The notes: generated from the letters alone by a model not told the origin. Positions 7,637 through 17,803 are shown, counted from the first letter of the stretch. The stretch is 64,000 nucleotides of DNA from Liberibacter brunswickensis (GCF_036858155.1 NZ_JAAEJX010000009.1:1-64000), one strand, 5' to 3'. Numbers and translations: made by a program.

Positions 7637-10467
7637 TGAAAAATTATCCCGAAAAAGAAAATTTAAGTAATGAAAAATTGTTTCAATCGTCCTCTTGTTC
7701 ATTTTCTGAAACGACCAAAGATGTACAAGTTATTAAACGCAATGGAAAAGTAGTATTATTTGATCCTTCAAAGATAAGCATAGCTATTATGAAAGCTTTC
7801 ATAGCAGTTGAAGGAAAAGGGGCTTTACATTCAAAGCGTGTAGAGGATATTGTCAACAATCTAACAGATCAAACAATTACAAAACTATTGCGATATCATA
7901 CCTCTTCTCTTGTAGTTCTTCACATTGAAGATATACAAGATCAAGTGGAATTATCTCTAATGCGTAGTGATCATTATAAAGTCGCAAAAGAATATATTCT
8001 ATATCGTAAAAAAAGATCAAATAATCGTATCAAACAATCAAAAAGTGATTTGCCGATTGCTCCAAATTTAAAAATAAAAATGGATGACGGCACTGTTGTC
8101 TCTTTCAATTCTAAAAGAGTTGAAAAGGTTGTAGAAGAAGCTTGTTCAGGGTTAGAAGGTGTTTCACCAAAAGCAGTTCTAAGCGAGACTTATAAAAATA
8201 TGTATGACGGTTTGAGCGAAAGTGATGTAGAAATATCCTTAATTTTTTCTTCTCGAGTGCTAATTGAAAAAGAACCAAACTATTCAAAAGTCAGCGCACA
8301 TTTGCTTTTAGATAAACTTCGTCGTGAAGTCTTGACTACAATTTATAAAAAGCCTAAAAGTGCTACGCACCAAGAAATGCGCGATTTATACAGAGAGTAT
8401 TTTCTTCTTTACGTTGAAGAAGGGATAAAAGCGAACTTATTAAATGATTCTCTCAAAAGCTTTGACCTTAAATATCTAGCAGATGCCTTGGAACCAGATC
8501 GTGATTTGGAATTTGAATATCTCGGATTACAAACACTTTATGATCGATATTTTCTTAATAATGATGGTAAACGCTTTGAAATGCCTCAAGCTTTCTTCAT
8601 GCGTGTATCTATGGGGCTTGCTTTACAAGAGAGAGAAAAAGAAAAAAGAGCAATTGAATTTTACAGATTAATTTCTTCTTTTCATTTTATGTGTTCCACT
8701 CCCACTCTGTTTAATTCTGGAACACGTCGCCCACAACTTTCTTCTTGTTTTCTCACAACCGTTCCCGATAATTTAGATGGTATATTTGAATCATTGAAGG
8801 ACAATGCTTTATTAGCTAAATATTCTGGAGGATTGGGTAATGATTGGACACCAGTTCGTGGTCTTGGATCTCATATTCATGGCACAAATGGGAAAAGTCA
8901 AGGAGTAATACCATTTCTCAAAGTCGCTAATGATACAGCTCTAGCTGTTAATCAAGGAGGAAAACGTAAAGGAGCCGTCTGTGCCTATTTGGAAACTTGG
9001 CATATTGATATAGAAGAGTTTTTAGACCTTAGAAAAAATACTGGTGATGATCGTAGACGTACCCATGATATGAATACTGCAAATTGGGTTCCAGATCTAT
9101 TCATGAAAAGAGTTGAACAAAATGCAGAATGGACCTTGTTCTCTCCTGATGAAGTAAGCGATCTTCATGATTTATACGGAAAAGAATTTGAACAATCGTA
9201 CGAACAGTATGAAGAAAAAGCAAAACAAGGAAAAATAAAAATATTCCGCAAGACATCAGCTGTCGGGTTATGGCGTAAAATGCTTACTATGCTTTATGAG
9301 ACAGGTCATCCATGGATAACTTTTAAAGATCCTTGTAATATTCGTTCCCCTCAAAAGCACGTTGGTGTAGTCCATTCTTCTAATCTATGCACCGAAATTA
9401 CTCTCAACACATCTCATGATGAAACTGCTGTCTGTAATCTAGGATCAATTAACCTTCTTGCACATTTCAAAGATACTAAACTAGATCATGATAAATTAAT
9501 TAATACTATTCGCACAGCAGTGCGCATGCTTGATAATGTAATTGATACGAATTATCATACAATTGATAAAGCAAAAAGGTCTAATCACAGGCATCGTGCT
9601 ATAGGTCTTGGCATTATGGGATTTCAGAGTGCTTTACATCACTTATCTATTCCTTATGCAAGCCTAGAAGCTATTGAATTTGCAGATGAAAGCATGGAAT
9701 TTATTTCTTATCATGCTATAAATTCCTCTGTTGAACTAGCCGAAGAACGCGGAGTATATCCTAGTTTTGAAGGCTCACTATGGTCTAAAGGAATTCTTCC
9801 TATAGATTCTATAGAGATGCTATCCGAAGTTAGAGATGAATTAAAAATGGATAGAACATCACGGTTGCCGTGGAATGATTTAAGAGATCGTGTGAAATCT
9901 ATAGGAATGAGAAATTCAAATTGTATGGCGATTGCTCCTACAGCAACAATTTCTAATATTTGCGGAGTATCTCAGTCTGTTGAGCCTTCCTATCAAAATC
10001 TTTTTGTTAAATCAAACATGTCTGGTGATTTTACTGTAGTAAATTCTTTTCTAGTTGCCGAATTAAAGAAAAGAGATCTATGGGATGAAACAATGATTTC
10101 AGATTTAAAATATTATGATGGAAGTATTGGAAAAATAGAGCGAATTCCTGATGATCTGAAGAACATTCATGCCACTGCTTTCGAAATTGATCCTTTATGG
10201 TTGATTAAAGCCGCATCGAAAAGACAAAAATGGATTGATCAAGCTCAATCATTAAATCTTTATCTTCCAAATCCAAGCGGAAAAAAACTTGATTTCATTT
10301 ATCGGCAATCATGGCTAAGGGGTTTAAAAACCACTTACTATTTGAGATCTCTTGGTGCTACTCATGTTGAAAAGTCTACCATGAAAAAAGTAGATGGTAA
10401 ATTAAATGCAGTTCCGGTAACAGTTACTAATTGCGAACAAGATACAGGGTGTGAAGTATGTCAATAA
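7636..10467 (+). CDS. nrdA: Ribonucleotide reductase large subunit NrdA
   Basis: Reduces ribonucleoside diphosphates to deoxy forms with NrdB. At 943 aa it is longer than the E. coli enzyme because two ATP-cone domains lie at the N-terminus (about residues 30-115 and 140-240). Catalytic elements are visible: Cys in QLSSCFL, the CTE motif in SSNLCTEITL, Cys in ETAVCNLGS, paired Tyr in LKTTYYLRSLG, and the C-terminal CEVCQ thiol shuttle. GAGGAG precedes ATG 7636, which overlaps the bamE TAA by one base (TAATG), so the genes are probably translationally coupled. nrdB follows after 19 bases. Confidence 0.96.
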   Translation: MKNYPEKENLSNEKLFQSSSCSFSETTKDVQVIKRNGKVVLFDPSKISIAIMKAFIAVEGKGALHSKRVEDIVNNLTDQTITKLLRYHTSSLVVLHIEDIQDQVELSLMRSDHYKVAKEYILYRKKRSNNRIKQSKSDLPIAPNLKIKMDDGTVVSFNSKRVEKVVEEACSGLEGVSPKAVLSETYKNMYDGLSESDVEISLIFSSRVLIEKEPNYSKVSAHLLLDKLRREVLTTIYKKPKSATHQEMRDLYREYFLLYVEEGIKANLLNDSLKSFDLKYLADALEPDRDLEFEYLGLQTLYDRYFLNNDGKRFEMPQAFFMRVSMGLALQEREKEKRAIEFYRLISSFHFMCSTPTLFNSGTRRPQLSSCFLTTVPDNLDGIFESLKDNALLAKYSGGLGNDWTPVRGLGSHIHGTNGKSQGVIPFLKVANDTALAVNQGGKRKGAVCAYLETWHIDIEEFLDLRKNTGDDRRRTHDMNTANWVPDLFMKRVEQNAEWTLFSPDEVSDLHDLYGKEFEQSYEQYEEKAKQGKIKIFRKTSAVGLWRKMLTMLYETGHPWITFKDPCNIRSPQKHVGVVHSSNLCTEITLNTSHDETAVCNLGSINLLAHFKDTKLDHDKLINTIRTAVRMLDNVIDTNYHTIDKAKRSNHRHRAIGLGIMGFQSALHHLSIPYASLEAIEFADESMEFISYHAINSSVELAEERGVYPSFEGSLWSKGILPIDSIEMLSEVRDELKMDRTSRLPWNDLRDRVKSIGMRNSNCMAIAPTATISNICGVSQSVEPSYQNLFVKSNMSGDFTVVNSFLVAELKKRDLWDETMISDLKYYDGSIGKIERIPDDLKNIHATAFEIDPLWLIKAASKRQKWIDQAQSLNLYLPNPSGKKLDFIYRQSWLRGLKTTYYLRSLGATHVEKSTMKKVDGKLNAVPVTVTNCEQDTGCEVCQ

Positions 10468-10486
10468 TAAATCATTGGAGAATTTA

Positions 10487-11605
10487 ATGAGTGATATCAA
10501 TATGTTACACCCTGATAATATAAATAATCATTGTCATGAAGATCAGACAAATGACACTGTAGGTTTAGGCCCTATTCAAAAAGGCTCTATGCGTATTAAT
10601 GTAGATGAAAAAAGAATGATTAATGCGCAATCTGATGTAAATCAACTATTACCTTTAAAATATAAATGGGCATGGGAAAAATATCTATCAGCATGCAATA
10701 ATCATTGGATGCCAACAGAAGTATCCATGCAAGCAGATATTGCCCTTTGGAAGTCATCTGATGGATTAACGGATGATGCACGTCATATGATTAAACGAAA
10801 TCTGGGTTTTTTTGCATCATCTGAAAGTCTTGTTGCTAATAATATTATACTAGCTATATATCGTCATCTTTCTAATCCAGAATGCCGACAGTACCTATTA
10901 AGACAAGCTTATGAAGAAGCGGTTCATACCCATACATTCCAATATATTGTAGAAAGTCTTGGACTGGATGAGGGAGAACTTTTTAATATGTATAGAGAAA
11001 TCCCCTCTATTACAAATAAGGCAAGCTGGGCTTTACAATATACTAAAAATCTTACTTCTGCGTCATTTTCTACTGGAAATAATGAGAGCGATCAGGAATT
11101 TTTGCGTGATCTTATTGCTTTCTATGTAGTTTTTGAAGGGATGTGGTTTTATACTGGATTCGCACAAATATTATCATTAGGAAGATATAATAAAATGGTT
11201 GGTATTGCAGAGCAGTACCAATATATTATGCGTGATGAATCACTTCATCTTAACTTTGGTATTGATGTAATTAACCAGATAAAAATTGAAAATCCACATC
11301 TTTGGACTAAATCGTTTCAACAAGAAGTACGGCAAATGTTAAAAGAAGCTGCTATTCTTGAAGTTGATTATGGAAGAGATACCATGCCAAGAGGATTTCT
11401 TGGTATTAATGCTGATTTGTGCGAAAAATATATGTGTTTTATAACTAATCGTCGTTGTGCACAAATTGGATTAGAGCCTGTTTTTGAAAAAACTGAAAAT
11501 CCTTTTCCATGGATGAGCGAAATTATAGATCTTAAAAAGGAAAAAAACTTTTTTGAGACACGTGTCAATGAATATCAGCATGGAAGCAGTTTAGACTGGA
11601 ATTAA
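10487..11605 (+). CDS. nrdB: Ribonucleotide reductase small subunit, class Ic-like
   Basis: Radical-generating subunit for NrdA. The frame is open from GTG 10451, but ATG 10487 has GGAG (10477-10480) at good spacing and gives 372 aa. Ligand regions are NLGFFASSESLVANN, YEEAVHTHTFQYIVE, FYVVFEGMWFYTGF and RDESLHLNFG. The residue after SS in SSESL is Glu113 where class Ia enzymes have Asp, and Phe151 occupies the radical-Tyr site (E144 plus 7; codon TTC at 10937). Both changes match the Mn/Fe class Ic enzyme of Chlamydia trachomatis, which this protein also resembles along its length, down to the C-terminal WMSEIIDLKKEKNFFETRV. Mn/Fe cofactor use is an inference. Confidence 0.95.
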   Translation: MSDINMLHPDNINNHCHEDQTNDTVGLGPIQKGSMRINVDEKRMINAQSDVNQLLPLKYKWAWEKYLSACNNHWMPTEVSMQADIALWKSSDGLTDDARHMIKRNLGFFASSESLVANNIILAIYRHLSNPECRQYLLRQAYEEAVHTHTFQYIVESLGLDEGELFNMYREIPSITNKASWALQYTKNLTSASFSTGNNESDQEFLRDLIAFYVVFEGMWFYTGFAQILSLGRYNKMVGIAEQYQYIMRDESLHLNFGIDVINQIKIENPHLWTKSFQQEVRQMLKEAAILEVDYGRDTMPRGFLGINADLCEKYMCFITNRRCAQIGLEPVFEKTENPFPWMSEIIDLKKEKNFFETRVNEYQHGSSLDWN

Positions 11606-11830
11606 TATTATTTTTCATAAAATTATTAGATAGGTATCATAATTAATAAGATATTAGTTAGTTATCGTTGCTGTTCAACTTATCTAATTTATATTGAAAT
11701 ATTAAGTATAAGAGATATTATTTATTGTTTTGAATGTTTATGTTACTACGCAACATTGAGATATGGTAAGTATAATAAGAATTATCTCATACAAAGTATC
11801 GAAATACATTTTATTAAGTGATTTCACAAC

Positions 11831-13213
11831 ATGAAAAAAAATGATCAATCTCCAAACGTACGAGGTGTAGAAAACTGGGAACAAGCAGCTCAATGGCTTA
11901 GAGAGCGACGTATTGAAGATGTAGAATGCATTACACCAGATCTGGCTGGTATCCCTCGTGGTAAGATGATGCCATCATCAAAATTCATTTCTAATATACC
12001 ACTCACCGTCCCTTCTGCAATCTATAGACATACAATATCTGGGGAATCTATGAATTCTTCTTATTCATTGTTCCATGAAAAAGATGGAGATCTAAGATTA
12101 TCTCCAGATCTTTCTACTTTAAGCGTTGTTCCATGGGAAATAGATCCAACAGCTCAAATAGTATGTGATGTTGTAGATTATGATTGTGAAGAGGTTACTT
12201 ATACACCACGTAATGTATTAAAAAGAGTTTTAAATTTTTATTCTCAAAATGGATTAAAACCAATTATTGCACCAGAAATTGAATTTTACCTTATTGCTAA
12301 AAATGAAGATCCTGATTATCCGTTGCAGCCTCCAAAAGGTCGTTCTGGGCGCTCAATACTTGGGGGACAAAGCTATTCTATTATGGGAATAAATGAATTT
12401 GACGAAATTATTGATGATATATGGAAGTTTTCTGAAAAACAAGGACTTGAAATAGATACTCTGATACATGAGGAAGGACCTGCTCAATTCGAAATAAATA
12501 TACGCCATGGTAATCCTTTAAAACTAGCAGATCAAGTTTTTTTATTCAAAAGAACTATCCGCGAGGCTGCTTTTAAGCATGATATTTATGCTACTTTTAT
12601 GGCGAAACCAATGCAAAACTATCCTGGATCTGCCATGCATATTCATCAATCTGTATTAGATATCAATAGCAATAAAAATATATTCTCTAATCCTGATGGT
12701 TCTGAAACGGATTTGTTTAGATATTTTATAGGAGGTCTACAAAAATATATTCCTAATGCCTTAGTTATGTTAGCTCCTTATGGAAATTCTTATCGTAGGA
12801 TGGTGCTTGATATGGGCTGTCCTGTCAATAACGCTTGGGGATATGATAATAGAACTACAGCATTTCGCATACCTTTTTCTGATGCGGATACTAAAAGAAT
12901 AGAAAATCGTCTTCCATCATCAGATACTAATCCTTATCTAGTTATTGCTGCATCATTAGCATGTGGATTATTAGGTATTCTACAAAAAATAGATCCAACA
13001 CCACCTACTATGAAATCCGCTAATCAAGAGGCAATTAACCTACCTCGTGGACTATTAGAAGCAGTAACACTTTTAGAAAATACATCTGATTTTAGAGATA
13101 TTTTTGGATCAAAATTTATTGATATATATACAAATTTAAAAAGAAATGAATTTGAAACTTTTATGCAAGTAATTAGTCCTTGGGAAAGAGAATTTTTACT
13201 TCTTAATGTATAA
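11831..13213 (+). CDS. Glutamine synthetase family protein
   Basis: A glutamate-amine ligase of the GS-I fold, 460 aa. Seen: APEIEFYLI (metal-binding Glu pair), EEGPAQFEIN, GSAMHIHQSV (His motif), NSYRRM, AWGYDNRTTAFRIP and ENRLPSSDTNPYL (catalytic loop and metal Glu). It lacks the adenylylation-region spacing of housekeeping GlnA and looks like the PuuA/GlnA-like group that makes gamma-glutamyl derivatives of polyamines or other amines. It could instead act as a plain glutamine synthetase. No catabolic puu genes are beside it. It stands alone between nrdB and zwf with about 225 and 115 bases of AT-rich spacer. Confidence 0.85.
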   Translation: MKKNDQSPNVRGVENWEQAAQWLRERRIEDVECITPDLAGIPRGKMMPSSKFISNIPLTVPSAIYRHTISGESMNSSYSLFHEKDGDLRLSPDLSTLSVVPWEIDPTAQIVCDVVDYDCEEVTYTPRNVLKRVLNFYSQNGLKPIIAPEIEFYLIAKNEDPDYPLQPPKGRSGRSILGGQSYSIMGINEFDEIIDDIWKFSEKQGLEIDTLIHEEGPAQFEINIRHGNPLKLADQVFLFKRTIREAAFKHDIYATFMAKPMQNYPGSAMHIHQSVLDINSNKNIFSNPDGSETDLFRYFIGGLQKYIPNALVMLAPYGNSYRRMVLDMGCPVNNAWGYDNRTTAFRIPFSDADTKRIENRLPSSDTNPYLVIAASLACGLLGILQKIDPTPPTMKSANQEAINLPRGLLEAVTLLENTSDFRDIFGSKFIDIYTNLKRNEFETFMQVISPWEREFLLLNV

Positions 13214-13329
13214 ATCATCATGTTATGTTATAAATTAAAAATTATGTCTAACATAATATGTAATCAGATATAAAAGTATCCATCTTTATGAGTAATATTT
13301 TCTAACATAACTTATAAGTAATATTTAAA

Positions 13330-14805
13330 ATGCAAAATAAATCTACTCATATTAAAGATTTTGATTTTATTATATTCGGAGGTACAGGAGATCTAGCAAA
13401 ACGCAAACTCTTTCCAGCTCTATATCACAACTATATTAAACAAAAAAATCAAATATCTAGTCGAATTATCGGTATCTGTAGAAATAAAATATCCGTAGAA
13501 GAATACCGTTCTTTTATTGGTAAAGAACTTAAAATATATCTTAAAAATAATGAATATAATTCATTAAAAGTTAAAAAATTTCTTTCTATTATTTTCTACG
13601 TTAATTTAGATTTAGAACAAAATTACGGATGGGATGTATTAACAGAAATATTAGAAAATGATAGGAATAAAATTAGAATTTTTTATCTATCAGTATCCTC
13701 TAGGTTTTTTGGAAAAATTTCTCAAAATATACAATCAAATGATCTAGTAACAGAACATACACATATAGTATTGGAAAAGCCTATTGGTAATAGTCTCAAT
13801 TCTGCAAAAAAAATTAATGAAATAACCAGTAAAATATTTAAGGAAAATCAAATTTTTCGCATTGACCATTATCTTGGCAAAGAAGCAGTGCAAGGGCTAT
13901 TGATATTTAGATTTGCTAATATATTTTACGAATCTATTTGGAATAATAAATATATTGATCATATTCAAATTACTAATGCAGAGACCATTGGTATAGAAAA
14001 TCGAGTTGATTATTATGATCGAACAGGCGCACTACGTGATATGATCCAAAATCATCTTTTGCAGCTACTTTGTCTTGTTGCAATGGAAATGCCTATTTCT
14101 ATGAAAGATAAGTCAATTAAAGATGAAAAAATAAAGTTATTACAATCACTTAAAATAATTAATCCTAAAAATGTACAAGAACTAACAGTACGAGGACAAT
14201 ATCAATCAGGGATTATCAATGGAACTCCTGTAAAAGGTTATCTTGAAACAGTTCCATTGGGTATATCGGATACTGAAACTTTCGTTGCAATAAAAGCAAG
14301 TATTGAAAACTCTAGATGGTATGGAACTCCCTTCTATCTTCGCACGGGGAAATATCTTGCTAAACATGCATCAGAAATTGTTATTTATTTTAAACCATCT
14401 CCTTTTAATATTTTTAATAATCAGATATCAAAAATAGAAGGGAATAAATTAGTTTTACGTTTACAAGATAGTGGGGAAATTGAACAATTTATTATTACTA
14501 AAGACCATGATACTAGTGGAATAAAATTAAAAAAAAATGTTCTACGAATATGTAGTAATTCTAAAAAAATACAACGTAATCAAGATGGATATGAAAGACT
14601 ACTTATGGATATTATTAATTCTAATCAAACACTTTTCATGGGATATAGTGAAGTTGAAGAATCTTGGAAATGGATCGATTCTATACTACAAAGTTGGCAA
14701 ACTATGAATCAAAAGGTTGATTATTATTCTGCAGGAACATGGGGACCTGAAAAATCAAATGTATTAATACAAAAAGATGGACGCAAGTGGCATGAAAATA
14801 CTTAA
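13330..14805 (+). CDS. zwf: Glucose-6-phosphate 1-dehydrogenase
   Basis: Oxidises glucose-6-phosphate to 6-phosphogluconolactone with NADP, the entry to the oxidative pentose-phosphate route. Recognised by the dinucleotide motif GGTGDLAKRKLFPALY at residues 17-32, the active-site RIDHYLGKEAVQ, and YDRTGALRDMIQNHLLQ, with RWYGTPFYLRTGK in the second half. At 491 aa it is full length. pgl follows after 11 bases in the same operon. In free-living rhizobia the Entner-Doudoroff gene edd comes next; here it does not. Confidence 0.97.
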   Translation: MQNKSTHIKDFDFIIFGGTGDLAKRKLFPALYHNYIKQKNQISSRIIGICRNKISVEEYRSFIGKELKIYLKNNEYNSLKVKKFLSIIFYVNLDLEQNYGWDVLTEILENDRNKIRIFYLSVSSRFFGKISQNIQSNDLVTEHTHIVLEKPIGNSLNSAKKINEITSKIFKENQIFRIDHYLGKEAVQGLLIFRFANIFYESIWNNKYIDHIQITNAETIGIENRVDYYDRTGALRDMIQNHLLQLLCLVAMEMPISMKDKSIKDEKIKLLQSLKIINPKNVQELTVRGQYQSGIINGTPVKGYLETVPLGISDTETFVAIKASIENSRWYGTPFYLRTGKYLAKHASEIVIYFKPSPFNIFNNQISKIEGNKLVLRLQDSGEIEQFIITKDHDTSGIKLKKNVLRICSNSKKIQRNQDGYERLLMDIINSNQTLFMGYSEVEESWKWIDSILQSWQTMNQKVDYYSAGTWGPEKSNVLIQKDGRKWHENT

Positions 14806-14816
14806 GAAAATATTGT

Positions 14817-15527
14817 ATGCCAAAATATAAATTACATGTTGTAGACAACAAAATACAACTAGCAGAAAAGTTAGCAAGTAAAGTGGCACAACAACTTTTG
14901 GCTGGGATAATGAAAAGAGGAACTGCAAGCCTTGCATTATCTGGTGGTTCAACACCGCTATTTTTTTTGGAATCACTATCCATTATAGATATTGATTGGC
15001 ATAAAATAACAGTAACATTGGTTGATGAGCGTTTTGTATCACTTGAAAGTTCTTATTCAAATCAATTATTTTTATCAAAATTTTTTTTCAAGAACAAAGC
15101 TCAAAAAGCACATTTTATTTCTCTTTACTATCCACAAAAAAAAATAGAAGAATCAGCTATAATAGCAAATAAACAAATTTATCAATCAATCGATTTTCCA
15201 TTTGATGTTGTTGTTTTAGGAATGGGCATAGATGGACATACAGCTTCTTTTTTTCCTAAAGGAGATACATTGTCTACAGCTCTTGATATTAATACACCTA
15301 GATCCGTAATTGCTATTCAAGATAGATCTGATAATAAAAAACGTCTAACAATGACTTTTTCTGCATTATATGACGCACGATTTCTAGCATTACATATTGA
15401 AGGAAAACAAAAAAAATCAGTTTTGGAAAAAGCTATTGCTGGACATGATATTATGGAAATGCCTATAAGATCTTTCTTATGGAATGCAAAATCAAATCTT
15501 GAAATATATTGGACTACTCAATCTTAA
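14817..15527 (+). CDS. pgl: 6-phosphogluconolactonase
   Basis: Hydrolyses the lactone made by Zwf. Shows the sugar-phosphate-binding LALSGGSTP (about residues 40-48), VTLVDERFV, and the catalytic GMGIDGHTASFFP near residue 138. The C-terminus carries KRLTMTFSAL. Length 236 aa is normal. It starts 11 bases after zwf and ends 13 bases before the end of the convergent folD. Confidence 0.95.
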   Translation: MPKYKLHVVDNKIQLAEKLASKVAQQLLAGIMKRGTASLALSGGSTPLFFLESLSIIDIDWHKITVTLVDERFVSLESSYSNQLFLSKFFFKNKAQKAHFISLYYPQKKIEESAIIANKQIYQSIDFPFDVVVLGMGIDGHTASFFPKGDTLSTALDINTPRSVIAIQDRSDNKKRLTMTFSALYDARFLALHIEGKQKKSVLEKAIAGHDIMEMPIRSFLWNAKSNLEIYWTTQS

Positions 15528-15540
15528 CAATGATTATCAT

Positions 15541-16461
15541 TCAATATTTTTTTATTTCTATTGATTTTGCGTCAAATTTTGGTGGTTTGATTCCAGAAAA
15601 TCTATAAGCAGAAATAACTGTATTTGCCATAAGCATTGCTATAGTCATTGGACCTACTCCGCCTGGTACAGGAGTAATTGCTCCTGCAATTAATTTACAT
15701 TCTTCTGCAACATCTCCAACTAATATATTTTTTCCTAGTTCAGAAGAATTTATTCTATTAATTCCCACATCTATAATCAAAGATCCTTCTTTAATCCAAT
15801 CCGCCTGGACCATATGAGCTTGACCAACGGCAACGACAAGAATATCAGCAGATTTACAAATTCCTGGCAGGTTTTTAGTACGTGAATGAGCCATAGTAAC
15901 TGTTGCATTTCTAGAAAGCAATAATTGTCCCATTGGTTTACCAAAAAGATTAGATCGACCTATTACTACAGCATGCTGGCCAGATAAATCACATCCCTTA
16001 AACTTATCAATTAGGAATATCGCGCCTGCTGGAGTACAAGATATCAGTCCTGTAGTCAAATCACCAGTCATCAATTTCCCTGCATTGACAACATTAAGGC
16101 CATCTACATCTTTCTCAGGAATAATACATTGAATAATAGACTTATTACACATATTATCAGGAAGTGGTAGTTGTACTAATATGCCGTGTATTGAATCATC
16201 ATTATTTAATTCTTCAATAGTATTTTCCAAATCAACTTGAGAAACATCTCTAGAAAAATTATACTGCACTGAATGAAAACCACAGTTTTTTGCCATTCTT
16301 GATTTAGCTGATACATAAGAGCAACTAGCAGGATCATCCCCTACTAGAATAACAGCAATACCGACTTGTACACCTGTTTTCTTTTTTAAAGATATCACAG
16401 ATTCAGAAATTTTTTCAATCAATTCAGCAGATATAAATTTTCCATCTATTAAAACACTCAT
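15541..16461 (-). CDS. folD: Methylenetetrahydrofolate dehydrogenase/cyclohydrolase
   Basis: Bifunctional enzyme interconverting 5,10-methylene-THF and 10-formyl-THF, feeding purine and formyl-Met synthesis. Seen: SYVSAKSRMAKNCG (catalytic Tyr and Lys), GILVQLPLP, DVDGLN, SCTPAGA, VIGRSNLFGKPMGQLL and PVPGGVGPMTIAML. The frame is open back to 16569, but ATG 16461 is preceded by AAGGAG and starts the standard MSVLIDGK N-terminus, giving 306 aa. It is convergent with zwf-pgl. Confidence 0.95.
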   Translation of the reverse strand: MSVLIDGKFISAELIEKISESVISLKKKTGVQVGIAVILVGDDPASCSYVSAKSRMAKNCGFHSVQYNFSRDVSQVDLENTIEELNNDDSIHGILVQLPLPDNMCNKSIIQCIIPEKDVDGLNVVNAGKLMTGDLTTGLISCTPAGAIFLIDKFKGCDLSGQHAVVIGRSNLFGKPMGQLLLSRNATVTMAHSRTKNLPGICKSADILVVAVGQAHMVQADWIKEGSLIIDVGINRINSSELGKNILVGDVAEECKLIAGAITPVPGGVGPMTIAMLMANTVISAYRFSGIKPPKFDAKSIEIKKY

Positions 16462-16699
16462 ATTGATCCATCTCCTTATGTTATCAACTAAAATAATGAA
16501 TATTTTCCCTTTTAAAATAAGGAAATAATATACACGATTAAAATAAACTCCAACACAAGTTATTTGCATTAATTAATACTAAATTAACACTATAGATGAA
16601 ATCTTTTTCATATAAAACGCATTAATATCATTCTATAATATAAAATCAGCATACAAATAGAGTAATAATATTTTAGAATGTAATAGTTTTAATATATAA

Positions 16700-17227
16700 T
16701 TATTTTGATTTTTCTGTGTTTGGTTCAATTGAAGATCTTTTTTGTGTGATAAGATCTAATGCTTTACCGTCTAAATGAAAACAATTAAAACGTATATCTA
16801 AGATAGATAGATAATTCAATTTATCTATCAAAACATTTGATATTAATTTAAAACCTAATATCAAATTAAGATCTTCCTTTATTTTTAGACGAAGATTATC
16901 AAAACCAAAAGCTTTAACTTTTACCATATCATCCATTGTAGAATTTGAAAACAATGTATAAAGATAGTCAGTGGAAATTTCTTTTAAATAATGCTCATCT
17001 TTAGTCTCATTTATAATAAAAGATAGTTTGACGAAAAAATACGCCTGAAGCAAACCATGCGAAACTATAGGAATAGAAACTAATTCACCTTCAACAATAT
17101 CATTTTTCTTTACAACAACAGATGTAACATTTTCTTTATTTATATCTACGGAACGTAAAAAAAACATATAAAATGATATCAATGTTACTATCGATATCCA
17201 TATTCCAGAAAACAAAATTTTAAACAT
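16700..17227 (-). CDS. Hypothetical single-pass membrane protein at the flagellar cluster end
   Basis: 175 aa with one N-terminal membrane helix (about residues 5-24) and a soluble, presumably periplasmic domain. It follows the FlgN-like, FlgJ-like and FliJ-like genes at the downstream end of the flagellar run, the place where rhizobia keep small uncharacterised motility genes. The pattern of the last 90 residues (alternating hydrophobics around NLILGFKLISNVLIDKLNYL) is reminiscent of FliL, but sequence support is weak. Function unknown. Confidence 0.5.
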   Translation of the reverse strand: MFKILFSGIWISIVTLISFYMFFLRSVDINKENVTSVVVKKNDIVEGELVSIPIVSHGLLQAYFFVKLSFIINETKDEHYLKEISTDYLYTLFSNSTMDDMVKVKAFGFDNLRLKIKEDLNLILGFKLISNVLIDKLNYLSILDIRFNCFHLDGKALDLITQKRSSIEPNTEKSK

Positions 17228-17361
17228 ATATCAAAAAAATCTCGTATATCCAATAATTTATATCATGGAAATACCTTTTCAATAAACTATAGATATAACA
17301 CAAATAAAATATGGATAAGTTTTAAACAAAAGAAAGTTAAATTTTTATAATAAACTAGTAT

Positions 17362-17733
17362 TTATATATTGGTTTTGCATATATCTAAAGATCCGGAAAA
17401 TTTATCATGATAAGTCCCATCAGCATCCATATCATGTAATTTTCTTTTAAATAAATCAGCAACTACACGAGCAGCATCTAAATAAGATTTTAAAAGAGAA
17501 GAATTTAATGCTAATTTTTCATGCAAAATACGTATCTTTTCCGAGTACTCATTTGATATATTTTTACAAGGCAGAATACAAGATGATAATTCATGCAAAC
17601 AACGCCCCTTATAATCGTTAGAAGCACTAATATCAAATTGAATATTATTTTTTAAATTATTATTTTCATTATCTATTACTTCTATTACTCTGTTTAATAC
17701 TTTTTGAATTCGATAATTACCCAAAGTAGACAT
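17362..17733 (-). CDS. Putative flagellar chaperone FlgN-like
   Basis: A 123-aa mostly helical protein. The early segment VLNRVIEVIDNENNNLK followed by YKGRCLHELSSCI matches the layout of FlgN-type export chaperones, where a conserved basic/Leu-rich segment follows 'E.n..L'. FlgN chaperones the hook-filament junction proteins FlgK and FlgL, both encoded in this cluster. The call rests on position and pattern, so it is tentative. Confidence 0.5.
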   Translation of the reverse strand: MSTLGNYRIQKVLNRVIEVIDNENNNLKNNIQFDISASNDYKGRCLHELSSCILPCKNISNEYSEKIRILHEKLALNSSLLKSYLDAARVVADLFKRKLHDMDADGTYHDKFSGSLDICKTNI

Positions 17734-17803
17734 AATATTATTTTCTCACTTTATCGTATGTAACCTATCTTACGGTTCTATAAGATTATAAAGAAAAACA
17801 ATT

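Noticed and set aside
7460..7702. Minus-strand frame over the bamE-nrdA junction
   Set aside because: Antisense to two well-supported genes, with no ribosome site.
15529..15541. AATGATTATCATT palindrome as a Fur box
   Set aside because: It lies between the convergent ends of pgl and folD, far from any promoter; at most a weak shared terminator stem.
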